Positions 45,356 to 56,749 of a stretch of 64,000 bases of DNA are shown here, piece after piece. The DNA is taken from positions 54,576,501 to 54,640,500 of the forward strand of contig CP136891.1 in the NCBI GenBank assembly GCA_034359265.1, written 5' to 3'. The notes below the pieces were generated by a model, which was given only the letters and a program-made list of their open reading frames with translations, did not search any database and was not told the DNA's origin. Every line of letters begins with the position of its first letter. Position 1 is the stretch's first letter. Source of the stretch: Canna indica. Its lineage: Eukaryota; Streptophyta; Magnoliopsida; Zingiberales; Cannaceae. Made by a program: the position numbers and the translations under genes.

Positions 45356-45741
45356 GTAAGGGCCGAGTATGACCGAGACTATTTTTCTTGCAGGATAAGG
45401 CCATAGTGGCCGAATGGTACTCAAACTATGATTTGCTGATATATTTGCTTACAGGGTCGGCCGATTGGCCTATTATTGTGTTAGAACCAATATGATTTTC
45501 TTTATCTGCATGTTATACGGCTAACGACATGATTTTTTTATATATATTGGGGATCTAGGTGGAGGTTCGTAGAACCACTCATTGAGTTCCTCATGGACTC
45601 ATGGGTTTTTTTCTTGATTTTTTTTTTGCATAACCTGACCAGTGAGGTACGGCTTGATGGCGTGGTGGTGTTGGAGGGTAAATGGTGTCGATGATCTCGT
45701 AGCAGGTCAGGTTATAGAGTCGTAGTCGTGTAGTGTTTGAT
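45356..45741 (+). repeat. 3' LTR fragment of G4
   Basis: It matches 38878-39203 joined to 42613-42680 of the 5' LTR (CCGAGACTATTT, CTTGCAGGATAAGGCCATAG, GATGATCTCGTAGCAGG). Both its ends are cut. It carries the single, unoccupied GAGGG target at 45674-45678. Confidence 0.78.
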
Positions 45742-45742
45742 T

Positions 45743-46015
45743 GATGGCAATGAAACAAAGGAAGGAGGAGGTTATTTTTTAGAAAACCTTGAGGATGAGG
45801 TTATTACTGAACATGGGGGTAATGTCACGAACGACGAGACCAGAGGTGCAAGTGGGATCGATAACATGGCAGATGTAGGTGGGACTGATGACATGGCTTC
45901 ACTCACTAATAACCTGCACGACTACCCAGTAACAAGGAGCGAGGTAACGACTTCGTTAATTAGAGGAGGACGGGTGTGCAGAGTGCCACATCAGTTGAGA
46001 GATTATGTATTGTAA
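45743..46015 (+). pseudogene. Gypsy polyprotein C-terminal tail, remnant
   Basis: An open frame of about 90 codons without its own ATG start. It reads GNETKEGGGYFLENLEDEV, then HGGNVTNDE, an acidic/Asp-rich middle, and RGGRVCRVPHQLRDYVL before the stop. The layout (LEDEV, GGNV, then a basic RVxR tail ending in DYV) recalls the end of some Ty3/Gypsy polyproteins after the chromodomain; some Copia proteins also have R-P-x-x-L-x-DYV tails, so class is uncertain. The adjoining G4 LTR is a different family. Confidence 0.4.
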
Positions 46016-46779
46016 TCAACTAATATAAAAGCTATATTGAATTGTAATGGGGTTACGCATAGAATAAAGATTGATTCTTAATTCCTCTTCTCTCTGCTTC
46101 TCATTATGTTACTTCTACTTGTCTATTCTATTTCCAAAGACGAACTACTAGAACAGAACTTGGAAGAACGACCCGAACTCAGATCCATCATAAGCTTCGT
46201 CTTCTCTCTAATGATCGACACTTAATTAATTGGGTGAGTAATCATCTGACAATATATATACATAATAGGTTATTATATTATATTTTCCAAACAATAATTA
46301 AGCTACCATTTCAAGAGGCTTAAGAGTTTGTTCCCAAAAAATTTAGAAAACAAGAATTCCTTATTTATAAAATAAAAACATGCATTTTGAGTATATATTA
46401 CTTCTATTTGACACCAATATTGCACATAAAAATTGTAAGCTATGGGGTTTACAAATTCACAACCTTCCTTCCAACGGATGCCAACTCTTCTAGAACTGTC
46501 TTTTACTTCAATTGAATGTAAAAATTTGTTTTATGACAAAACACATTGCCAAAAATAGCGTGGAATGAAAAACTTGCATTTAAATTTTTCTAAACCACAA
46601 GTTTGTGAAGAAAATAAATTTACTTAAAAAAACCAAAGAAGTTGTACTATACTAAAACAAGAGATAGTTCTTGCAATACATGTATATATGCATGCTCACA
46701 AGCTTGGTATGATCATACAATTGTTGAAGTTAAAAATTGATTGATTAATAAGAAGAAATCAAAAGAGAGATTTGTGAGG
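46016..46779. other. AT-rich upstream region of the polygalacturonase gene
   Basis: 46012-46230 (TGTAATCAACTAATATAAAA, later AATAAAGATTGATTC) could be a short LTR belonging to the preceding tail, but no second copy is present to prove it. From 46240 to 46779 the sequence is AT-rich with no gene; it should hold the promoter. Confidence 0.45.
46683..46689 (+). promoter_or_regulatory. Candidate TATA box of the polygalacturonase gene
   Basis: TATATAT lies 91 bp before the chosen ATG, a plausible distance for a short 5' UTR. Other AT-rich runs nearby make this tentative. Confidence 0.3.
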
Positions 46780-48532
46780 ATGAGTTACACATCCAAATTT
46801 CTTGCTATTGGTTTAATGTTCTTAATTTTGAAAGTGGTATGCGCTAAGAAGTTGACTATTTATAATGTAAAGGATTATGGAGCAAAAGGAGATGGCAAAA
46901 CAGATAGCACAAAGGTGAGGATTCATTTCAAATTTGTAATGTATAATATAAAGTATATTTATCTGTAATTTTGCAATAATGTTTAATGTATTTTATTTGT
47001 AATTGGTTGGCACTACTCGAAATATTTACTTATAAGCATTATTATAATTAATAATTAAAGGCTTTCGAAGAGGCATGGAATGCAGCTTGTTCTACAAAAG
47101 GGAAGCCAAGGATTTTCATCCCGAAAGGACAATACTTGGTTGGTCCGCTAATGTTCAAAGGACCGTGCAAGAGTGGAATGGTACTGAAGGTTAAAGGGCA
47201 AGTAGTAGCATCAACTAATCTCAACATTTATAAAATGAATTGGATAGAGTTCCAATATATAGATGGGTTAGTTATCTCTGGTGGTGGAAGATTTAATGGA
47301 CAAGGAGCATCCGCTTGGCCTCACAACGAATGCAAGAAGAAACGAAACTGCAAAGTCCCTCCAATGGTATAGATGAAACCTCTTATTCACTAAGTTAATT
47401 TTGCTTAGCTTGATCTAATCAGATTGTGTTTACATTCAATGAACATTTTAGTTTTGGAGTTTTAGTGTTACCTTTCAATCTTTTTATTACATATATTTAT
47501 TCTAAAAAGAAACATATTTGAAATTTAATTTTTTAATCCGGTCGAGTTCAAGTTGGTTATGGAAATTATTTTATTTGTTACTTCAAAATTTCTCTTATTT
47601 AAAGATTCTTTGAAGTTATTTTAATTTTTCATTTACTATTCAATTAAAAGGAAAAAGTCTTTTGGGATAGGCAAGGCATCAAATTCTTTTAATAGAATTT
47701 CTTATATATATATATATATTATTCTTTAAAATAAAAAAATAATTTTGTCAATTAGATTTTCTTGCATGCTTCAGTTTTTTTGCTATAGTATTACTCAAAA
47801 TTTTAAATTCATAACACAAATTCATCTTCTCAATGTTGAATTGCAGTCTTTGGTGTTCAGTTTTGTCACCAATGCAACTATTAGCAAAATTTCTTCAATC
47901 GACAGCAAATTTTTCCATATGCATGTCTTCGCATCAAAGAATATGAAGTTTAAATTCATCAAGATAATTGCTCCTGAAAGTAGCCCCAACACTGATGGCA
48001 TCCATATTGCTGAGTCAAGCAACATTAAGGTCATCGACTCAATCATCCATACAGGAGATGATTGCATCTCAATAGGCCCCGGGAGTCATAACTTACTAAT
48101 CGCTCGTGTCTTTTGTGGCCCTGGCCATGGCATTAGTATCGGAAGTCTTGGGAAGTATGCAAATGAGAAAGATGTTGTTGGCTTGAAAGTGAACAATTGC
48201 ACTCTCAGTGGCACAGATAATGGATTGAGAATCAAAACATGGCAATCTTCTCCATCTTTCTTGAAGGTCACCGACTTTATTTTTGAAGACATCATCATGA
48301 AAAATGTCTACAACCCCATTATCATAGACCAAGAATATTGTCCATTTGAACATTGTGCTGAAAAGGTAAATACTTATGCTCATAAAATTTCACACAAATC
48401 ACAATATATAGCCCAATATGAATTTTTCTCGCTATAATAAATTAGCAAAACACATAAGTATGGCACATTATAAAACAAGTTAATTTTGTTGTATTATGTC
48501 ATATTTTTCAACATTCAAATATCAAAATGTAG

Positions 48533-48571
<39 letters not shown>

Positions 48572-49146
48572 CACAAATTATCTAAAAAAAAGTGTTGCCT
48601 TTAATTTCTTGATTATACATCTAAATAAATAAATTGTGAGAATACATAACATTATTTTCATATTGAAATATGATCAAAGTAAGTTAGAAACTAGAAAGCT
48701 AGGCTTATTGTGTTATGTCAATTTTTGATTAACAAACATTCAATATTCATGCTTTAATTATTTTTTGCCAAGATGGATTAACTATATCTTATTATGTTAA
48801 TCTTATCATACATATTGTTAGGAAATTACAAAATACAATTATAATAATTAATTCAACCTAAATTATAATGATATATCATCTTTCATTAACATGCTTTGCT
48901 TCTTCTATTTAGGATCCTTCTTTGGTTAAGATCAAGAACATCAAGTTCAAAAATATCAAGGGGACTTCTACATCAGAAGTAGCCATTAAACTTAAATGTA
49001 GTGACTCGCATCCATGTGAAGGTGTGGAGCTTAGTAACATTAACTTAAAGTACAATGGTGAGAATAAAAATGCAATTACGATGTCTACATGTGTTAATGC
49101 TCATGTTATATCCAATGGCAATGTAAATCCTAAATCCTGCATTTGA
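46780..49146 (+). CDS. GH28 polygalacturonase, exopolygalacturonase-like, four exons
   Basis: Exons 46780-46914, 47061-47366, 47847-48365 and 48913-49146; all introns are GT-AG and phase 0. The product is 397 residues, normal for plant exopolygalacturonases. It hydrolyses alpha-1,4-galacturonan of pectin in the cell wall. Residues 1-22 (MSYTSKFLAIGLMFLILKVVCA) form a signal peptide, followed by YNVKDYGAKGDGKTDSTKAF. All four GH28 motifs are intact: SPNTDG (193-198), GDD (217-219), GHG (240-242) and RIK (275-277), with Asp197, Asp218, Asp219, His241, Arg275 and Lys277 present. IIDQEYCP and paired C-terminal Cys also fit the exo/pollen-type clade. The ATG at 46780 is chosen because it begins the signal peptide. 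No stop or frameshift was found. Specificity and expression are inferred from family, not shown here. Confidence 0.92.
48535..48566. repeat. (TA)16 microsatellite in intron 3
   Basis: A 32-bp TA run within the third intron of the polygalacturonase gene (48366-48912). Confidence 0.9.
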
Positions 49147-49311
49147 GAGTTTTTAATTGAGAAGACAATTTCAAATGTTTCAAAATTATCCGTCTATGAA
49201 AGAGTACAAATTGATGACAACCTTTTGTTTTCTAGTTCTGATATTTGTAAATTATATCAACTAAATGATTGATTTAAACAAATCCTTGCTAGCTCGGATA
49301 GTTTGTGCATT

Positions 49312-51132
49312 TGTCACGCCTCAACCCAGGGTCACGTGATCGGCCAGGATATGTGACTATACCCTGAAGCCTAACTCATGCAATCAACCACACAAATAAT
49401 ATATGACGATGAGACCAACATGAAAAGTAAATAAATCCACTGAAATGAGATAAATACTCTGATCAAAGGATTACATACTACAAATGTCACTACCAACACG
49501 ACTCGATGTATGAAAAGAGAATCTCAATACGACTACGACTCTCTAACTCAGCCTGCTATGAGATCATCGATGTTGTTTGCCCCTCCAGCTGCACCATGCC
49601 CATCTAGCCATACGTCACTGGTCAGGCTCTGTAAAACAAAAATAAATAAATCATGAGTCCATGAGGAACTCAGTGAGTGGTTCTACCGAACCTCCACTTA
49701 AGTCCCAAGTGCATAATCATGTATAACATTGAATAAATGCTCAGATAAATATTTTGGGATTTAACGCATCACTTGGCCAATCAGACAACTTGTATAAGTG
49801 AATCATTCGTCCATACAAGGCCTTGCACATGATATAGCATTCGGCCACTATTGGCCCTACAAAACACAAGTATATCCCGATCACAATCAGTCTTCACAGC
49901 ATGACAACACTCGGCCATAACCAGCCTAACACAGTCATACAAATATATAATCACAGTAAACACATTTCAGTGTGCTCCGCATAAAGCGATCAAAATCTCC
50001 GGGTCCCTCAACTAGGATGGCTAACTAGTTTTCGGAAACCCACAGGATTGGGGATGGCTCATCCCACCCACATCCACTCGGGTCTAACGTCAGTGTGGCC
50101 TACTGACACAATCTCCAGACCCCTGCGACTCGGGTCTAACACCAGCGTGGCTCACCGGTGTAATATCAAGACCCTGCAACCACCCGCTAAGTGGGGCAAT
50201 AGCCATGCCGACTAGAGACACTCCTTAGCCCAGCCATTGCAAACACAGTACACAACACATAGTGCACATCAGATTCCACTAGTCATTAGACACCTCCCGG
50301 GCATGAGCCCGTACCTAGCCCTACCCCGTGCTCTGTTAGTTTGACATCTAAGTGTTACCCTTTTCTAGGGTGAAAAAGTATCATCTTAACCACATGACAT
50401 GGTTCCATCCCTCTACTCACAATGTCTCTAGAGAGTTCAATTTTCACGGTCTCTATGTTCAGAAATTTGATGTTTATTTTCTAATACTTTCCGTCATCCA
50501 CTAGAGTAGTTTCGAACCCTACTTTTATGTGTGTATTGCTAAATAATTTCCTCTAATATTTATCTACAGTGGTTCATGATAAATATAGCACCCACCCATC
50601 TATCTTTAGCACTACTCAAAGATAATTACTGCATTTAATATTTAAATAACATCATACTAAAAGTAAGGCAACTTTGCAATAAAATCACAGCAATTATCTA
50701 TTTATTTCCATCAATTAAGTACTCGAATTTTGCATTTAAATATTTAATTACAACATACTAAATTTAATTCCAACAAGAGCATAGTAATGTAGGAACCCAA
50801 ATAAGCATGTGTTCTATGCAAGAAAATAGTTTATGAGCAAAATAAAATTCTATTCCTTGATGTATCTCACTCCACGTGTCAATTACTTAGGAAACATATT
50901 TCCTAATCTAAATCATCCCCTCCCCAACTCGACCAAACCCTACTTTTAGGGATTTCACCATGCGGCCGGCCCTTAGGGGTTAGGAAAATAATTTCTCCCC
51001 ATTTTTTATGTTCTTCTTGATCCCTATGGTGATCATACGTACACATAACAAAATCAATTCAACATGTTTTCAGCACTCAAGGATTTAGAGAAAATTTTGG
51101 CATGATCTTCCCTCTTTTTTCCTCTATTCGCC
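49312..51132 (-). repeat. Gypsy LTR of the G4 family, cut by G2
   Basis: On the plus strand it begins TGTCACGCCTCAACCC. Its interior is the reverse of the G4 LTR (AGCCTGCTATGAGATCATCG; the repeated CGGGTCTAAC segments). It stops at 51132, where the G2 LTR begins; the rest should lie beyond G2, outside the window. Confidence 0.72.
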
Positions 51133-53701
51133 TGTCATGCCCCATTCTAGGGTCACATGACCAGCTAGGGATTACGTGTCTATACCCCGAAGTCTACCCC
51201 ACGCATATGCTAACACACAATACAACATAAAGGAAGCCAAATAATAAATAACAAATGTGAAATTTCTTTTATTAATAAGCCAAGTAATAAATATATAAAT
51301 ATCCGAACATGAAGCATAATGTCCAATTTTCGCAAACAATTTTTAAAGAAATTGAAATTAATGTCCCGACATGAATCAAATAAATGTCCAAAGGACTACA
51401 ACTGTAATAACCAACTACAGATCAATATGCATGAACAAAAGTAAACACAACTCGACTACGATTCTTTAAACTCGATCTATCAAGAGATAAATGGTACTCT
51501 TTGTCCCTCCAGCCGCGCCACGTACTGTAGCCAATACCTCACTTGTCAGGCTCTGCAAAATAGGAAAATAAACAAACGTGAGTCCATAAGGAACTCAGTG
51601 AGCAGTTCCACCGAACCTCCACAACAAATCCAAACCCACAATTATATAATAGAATTTCTATTCTTAAGACGGATATAAAATTCAGGATTTGGCATATTCA
51701 TATCAGGTCGTTAGACCACCACATGCCCGTAGGCATTCCATCCCATAGTCATAAGTGTAATCGGTTGGGATTCGCCCATCTAACCGGGTCGGTATTCGTC
51801 CGTCCGACCAAACCATTTAATTATGGTTGGGATTCTCCCATCCAACCCAAACAATTTAATTATGGTTGGGATTCGCCCATCGAACCTCAATGAAATAGAA
51901 ACTTTGGTTGGGATTCGCCCATCCAACCATCCGGGCTTACGCCCGTAATCGGCTCTTTTCTAAGCCTTCCTGCCATACACGAGTAAAGTATGGCTCCATG
52001 ACATATACTATATGTCATGATATCTCGAAAGCTCGCTTGGGTTCTTAAATGTCAAAACTGTAGGGCACGATGTCCTCTGAACGTTCTTTCAGGGAATTAT
52101 CACGGCATAATTATATTCATTCCCAACGCTCTAGACTACTAAGAGCGACTACACAATCATGTTCTATCGTGAACCCATTACTTTACAGCTTAAACAATTT
52201 TTATTTCCGCACTTGACAATTGAATTCTGCAATTAGAAATTAATTTATGCATTTAAGGTTTTATTTCCACAATTAGAAATTTCAGCCTACTGTATGTGCT
52301 TGTTTATAGCCCGTACATCCCCAATTTGTTTCTCAAAGTGTGTCCTACGCTTTCAAACTATAGTTTACAATTAAATCGATAAGTTACATCACTATGTTCT
52401 GACATCGGCTCGCAATTTAACAGGGGTATATAATCTCAGCACCTCTATATAAAATTCCAGCACATATACAATAAAAATTTCAGCCTACTATTTTAGAAAA
52501 TTTCAGCATTATTTATATGAAACTTTAGCATTGAAATTTCATCCAAGAATATAAATTCAGAAAGAATATAATTTCAGCAAAACCACAATAAGAAAGCTAA
52601 TCCAAATTCTCAGATTTCATACATCCAAACCTATACCAATCAGCCATGCATAAGAATAAATAAAAGGAAATAAAGCAATGTGAATCATGATTTCAAACCA
52701 GGTTTGCCATTCCTTTCTCTCTCTCTTTTCTTATCTCATCCAAAGCAATTCCCAATCACCCACGGTTGCCACTCAATCCACCCATTACTTTTACAATTTC
52801 CTAATTGCATTTACCATCGACCAATATTATGCAACCACAACAAGAAAGGAAATCTGCAGTACACCTCTTGAATTCCTCAGATTTTTTTTTAGCTAGATAT
52901 CCACACATACTAATTACTCTAAGATTTAAATCTACTTGTTGAGAATGCTACGTCACAGTCGAGATTTCAATTAACATAAGGAAATTTCTCCAAAAAAAAA
53001 CCTACGTCACAGTCGGCGGCATGAAAAACCAAAAATTTCAGTACGTAGATTTGCCTATAATAACCCTCCAATTCTAAGAGAATATAGTCCCAAGGATTTC
53101 AATCTAAACTCACTTGAAGAAAGGCTCAACAAATTTGCAAGAGAAACCTCAAATTTCTCCTAAGAAGAGGCAGCCAGGAAAAGAAGGAAAAACCAAGCAT
53201 TTTACAAGGATAAATCACTCACCTTTGCCAAAATTATGAAAACAAGAGTGCGAGATGAATCCCCGTGTGATGAAAACAATGCAGCCAAGAAGAATGCAAA
53301 ATCCGGCAAAGGTGGGGGGGGGGGGGGGGGCTCATCTCTTGTGACTGCACTCGTGCGGCTGCCCTTTTTTTTTGAGCCATACGACACAAGGGGCGGGGGG
53401 ATTTATAATTCCTCCCCTAATTACTTAATTCTCCTTTGCCAACCCTACCCCTCCAACTAGACCTGCATCCAAATTGAGCCCCGATCGGGCCGGCGAACTC
53501 GGCTCAACCCGAAACAAACCCAACAACCCATACACAACACATGAATAGTAATTAAGAGCATATAACTATTACGTACTCACCCGAGTTCTCAAATTAGGTA
53601 CTCGCCAGATCGCAACTCGACTCAACTCGTCCCCAGATCAGTCCGTTAGAATATCAATAATAAAAAAAACAAAAATATTAATTAAAATTTTGGGTATTAC
53701 A
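51133..53701 (-). repeat. 3' LTR of G2
   Basis: TGTCATGCCCCATTCTAGGG to TTTTGGGTATTACA on the plus strand (2569 bp). It matches the G1 5' LTR throughout. Near its right side is a run of 17 G (53314-53330). The purine tract expected beside it is not seen: the internal sequence passes from GAATTCGAGGAT straight into the LTR. Confidence 0.85.
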
Positions 53702-54077
53702 ATCCTCGAATTCTAGCAAAGTTCAGGGACTCACTAGATCCTCAAATAATGAGGGATACCGCTCCCTCATGTCCTGCTCCACTTCCCAAGTGACCTTCTG
53801 CCCGGAATGGTGCTCCCTTCTGACATTCACCAAAGGAATCTCTTTGGACCTCAATTTCCTGATATGACGGTCTAGCACTTCCACAGGTCTCTCCTCATAA
53901 GAAACTACTGAATCCACCTCAACTACAGTAGGCTCAATCACATGGGATTCGTCCTGAACATACTTCTTTAGCATAGACACATGAAATACTAGATGCACTC
54001 TGTCCATGCTGGCAGGTAAAGCCAACTCATATGCTACTGCACCTCTTCGTTTGAGAATAGGAAAAGACCCATGGACC
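53702..54077 (-). pseudogene. Integrase C-terminus and chromodomain of G2
   Basis: Read leftwards from 54025: MALPASMDRVHLVFHVSMLKK, a VVEVDSVVSYEERPVEVLD segment, then LVNVRREHHSGQKVTWEVEQD (the chromodomain) and RYPSLFEDLVSP with a stop. It aligns residue by residue with G0 and G1. It is separated from the rest of integrase by LTR A6. Confidence 0.83.
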
Positions 54078-55644
54078 TATTGGTCTAAGGTTTTCAACCT
54101 TGATCTTAATCTCGGTTTTGATGATAACAAACATGGAACTAATGTTTCATCGATAAATCTTTCAGGTTCCAAGTCGATTAGCGCACGACGCCTGCGATCG
54201 GAAAAATTGGAGAAATTTGAGAAATCGGCAAGGACGCTCGTCGACGCTCGGGATTCTTCGGGAAGTTAAAGTCTAGGTCTAGGGTGTCTAGTTTATGTTG
54301 TAAATCCTCATGATAATGCATAAGAACCAAAAAACCAAACCCGCCCCCCAAAACATAAAAAATTGGCAAATTAGAAAATGACCATGTAATTCACTAAGCC
54401 TAGGAAGCTCCTTGTAGGGCTATATGTCCTAGATATTTTCTTGACACAAAAAATGACGATAATTGTTCATTGGGTAAAAACTAAATAACGATGTATTTTT
54501 AAGGAATTGTTGGAAGCCTTTAGCATACCCATATTTGACTAGCGAGATTAGGAAATTTTCGTTTTCCAAAAATTTGTACTAGATTTTGATTTTTTAGATA
54601 TTTTTATTGAATCCAAATGAGGGTAATCCTTATATAACATTTTTATTTTAAAGTTGTTAACTTAAAGTTAGTAAATGTTATCTAGGAGGACTTAGCAAAG
54701 ACCGAACCCATAAACGAACTAGAAAAATCAACAAACTGGGCCGATTTTTCCAATTTTGGTCGACTGATCGATCAATCAAATGGCGCTAGAAATGGGTAGA
54801 AGCCATTCGGTCACTTAGTCGATCGACCGACGGTAGAAATGGCTAGTTTCCTAGCCGTTGAGTTGGTTGTTTGATGCCAACCCTCCATGGCTTATAAATA
54901 GAAGTCTTAGCAAGCCTTCCACCCTTTATCCAAGCTTTCATTGAGCCATTCTTGATCTTCTCAAAGCTTTTCTTGAGCCATCCCTTTGATAACCCTAGTT
55001 TCCATGATACATTCTTGATCTTGCCTTCAAGCTTTGAACGATTCATCAATGAGGCATCAAGAGGAACTAGGACTCATGTTTGGAGCTAAGTATTTATTGT
55101 ATTATTTATTTGCTCCATTATTTATGTATTTTTGTGATTTATTTCAGTGTATTTGAGCTTGTAAAGACCTAGGTTGTTAGGTCTTGAAATTGGATGGTTG
55201 CCTTTGTGTTTGAGGCTTAATTCCACCGGTGAAAACATAGTTTACTAAGATTAGTTGAGTTGTCCCTTAGGTCGAGGTGGAAGAGTGCTCTCAGTAAGAA
55301 GGCGGAGATTTTCGGGTGTGGAAGTGTCTTAGGTTGAGAACGAGACTCTTCGGGTCAAGTCCTCGTTGTAAGGGAAACAAGATTAATCTTGAAAGTTTAG
55401 TTTGGAAATCCTAAGCGGGGTGCTTAGGTAGTGGAGTAGGCATTGGGGCCGAACCACTATAAATCTCATTGTGTTAGCATTGCTATCTTTGTTTGTGTTT
55501 AACTATTTTATTATTGCTTCCGTATTTAGTCGATAAATTGCAATTTGCCTAAGTAGTTCAAGACAAAATTAAAACGGAATTTAGGTAAAAAGATTTAGAT
55601 AACACACTATTCACCCCCGCTCTAGTGTGGCCATTTCACCAACA
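54078..55644 (+). repeat. Family-A Copia solo LTR (A6) in G2
   Basis: TATTGGTCTAAGGTTTTC to GGCCATTTCACCAACA (1567 bp), flanked by GGACC (54073-54077) and AAACC (55645-55649); G1 shows the empty site as GAACC (6698-6702), so each copy has one change. It contains the palindrome-rich block near 54758-54836 and a CTTATAAATAG box near 54890. Confidence 0.82.
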
Positions 55645-56428
55645 AAACCTAGGGCTTAGCTTCCCTCTTTTCCCAAACCTTACCACACCTTTCAAAGGGG
55701 ACACCTTAAGGAAGATCATGTCCCCCTCTGCGAACTCTACCTCCCTCGTCTTTCCATCTGCATACATCTTCTAGCGACTCTGAGCTGCTACCAATCTCTC
55801 CTTGATCAGCTTCATCTTCTCCACTGCCTCCTCGACCAAGTCGGGTCCCATCATAAGAGAATCTCCTGCCTCAAACCATCCCATAGGTGAACTACATCAC
55901 CACCATATAATGCCTCAAAAGGAGCCATCCCGATGCTACTCTGATAGTTGTTATTGTAGGCAAACTTGATCAAGGGTAAGTGCCTCTTCCAACCGCCCTC
56001 CAAGTCTAGCACACGTGCCCTCGGTATATCCTCCAACGTCTGAATGGTTCGCTCAGATTGACCATCGGTCTGCGGGTGAAACGCGATGCTGAACCACACC
56101 TAAGTGCCAAAAGCCTCCTGGAAAAAATGCCAAAATCGAGCTATGAACTGGGTACCCCGATCTGAAATGATCATGACAGGAACACCGTGGTATGCATGAT
56201 CCGATCCAGAAATAATCTAGCATACTACTCGGCTGAAAAGGTCGTCTTGACTGGTATGAAATGTGTCATCTTGGTTAGGTGGTCCACCACAATCCATATG
56301 GAATCATTGCCCTTCCCTGACCTTGGCAACCCCGTCACAAAGTCCATAGTTATTTTCTCCCATTTCCATTTAGGTACCTCTAGGTTCTAGAGCAACCCTG
56401 TCGGCTTCAAGTGTACGGCCTTCACCTA
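55645..56428 (-). pseudogene. Integrase core of G2
   Basis: Leftwards: the TIWVVV-type segment around 56300, the second Asp region IISDRGTQF (56148-56175), [19 protein letters not shown] with the catalytic Glu kept (56030-56083), and the [22 protein letters not shown] stretch. Stops and small indels occur near 56200 and 55890. Confidence 0.82.
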
Positions 56429-56749
56429 CTAACAGACTAGGCACTTAGACACAAACTCGACCATCTCTCTCTTCATGCCTTTCCACCAATAGTTGTGCCT
56501 CAGATCACGGTACATCTTCGTGGCCCTCGGATGCATGGTGTATATGGAACGGTGGGCCATCTCTAGTACTCGTCTGCGAACTTCCGCCATGTCAGGCACT
56601 ACTATCCTGTTCTTGAACCTCAAAACATCCTCAAAGTCAATCCCAAAACCATTATCTGCATCACCTCTCCTGACCAGATCCTTAGTCAACACACAAAAGG
56701 CATCCTCTTCCGACACTACTCGTAACATGTGCACTTGCATGGACTGCAC
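56429..56749 (-). pseudogene. Integrase zinc module of G2
   Basis: AHRSIYTMHPRATKMYRDL and HNYWWKGMKREMVEFVSKCL carry the HHCC residues. The upstream part reads LTKDLVRRGDADNGFGIDFED as in G0 and G1. It is cut on the right by LTR A7. Confidence 0.83.

Noticed and set aside
46741..46779. N-terminal extension of the polygalacturonase frame (INKKKSKERFVR)
   Set aside because: There is no ATG before 46780 in this frame, and the signal peptide begins naturally at MSYTSKF.
47745..47846. Open frame extending exon 3 upstream
   Set aside because: It is intron 2 read through; the acceptor TTGCAG at 47841-47846 and alignment to the family place the exon start at 47847.
53236..53460. Open frame with a poly-glycine run
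   Set aside because: The glycines are a translation of the 17-G homopolymer inside an LTR; no coding evidence.
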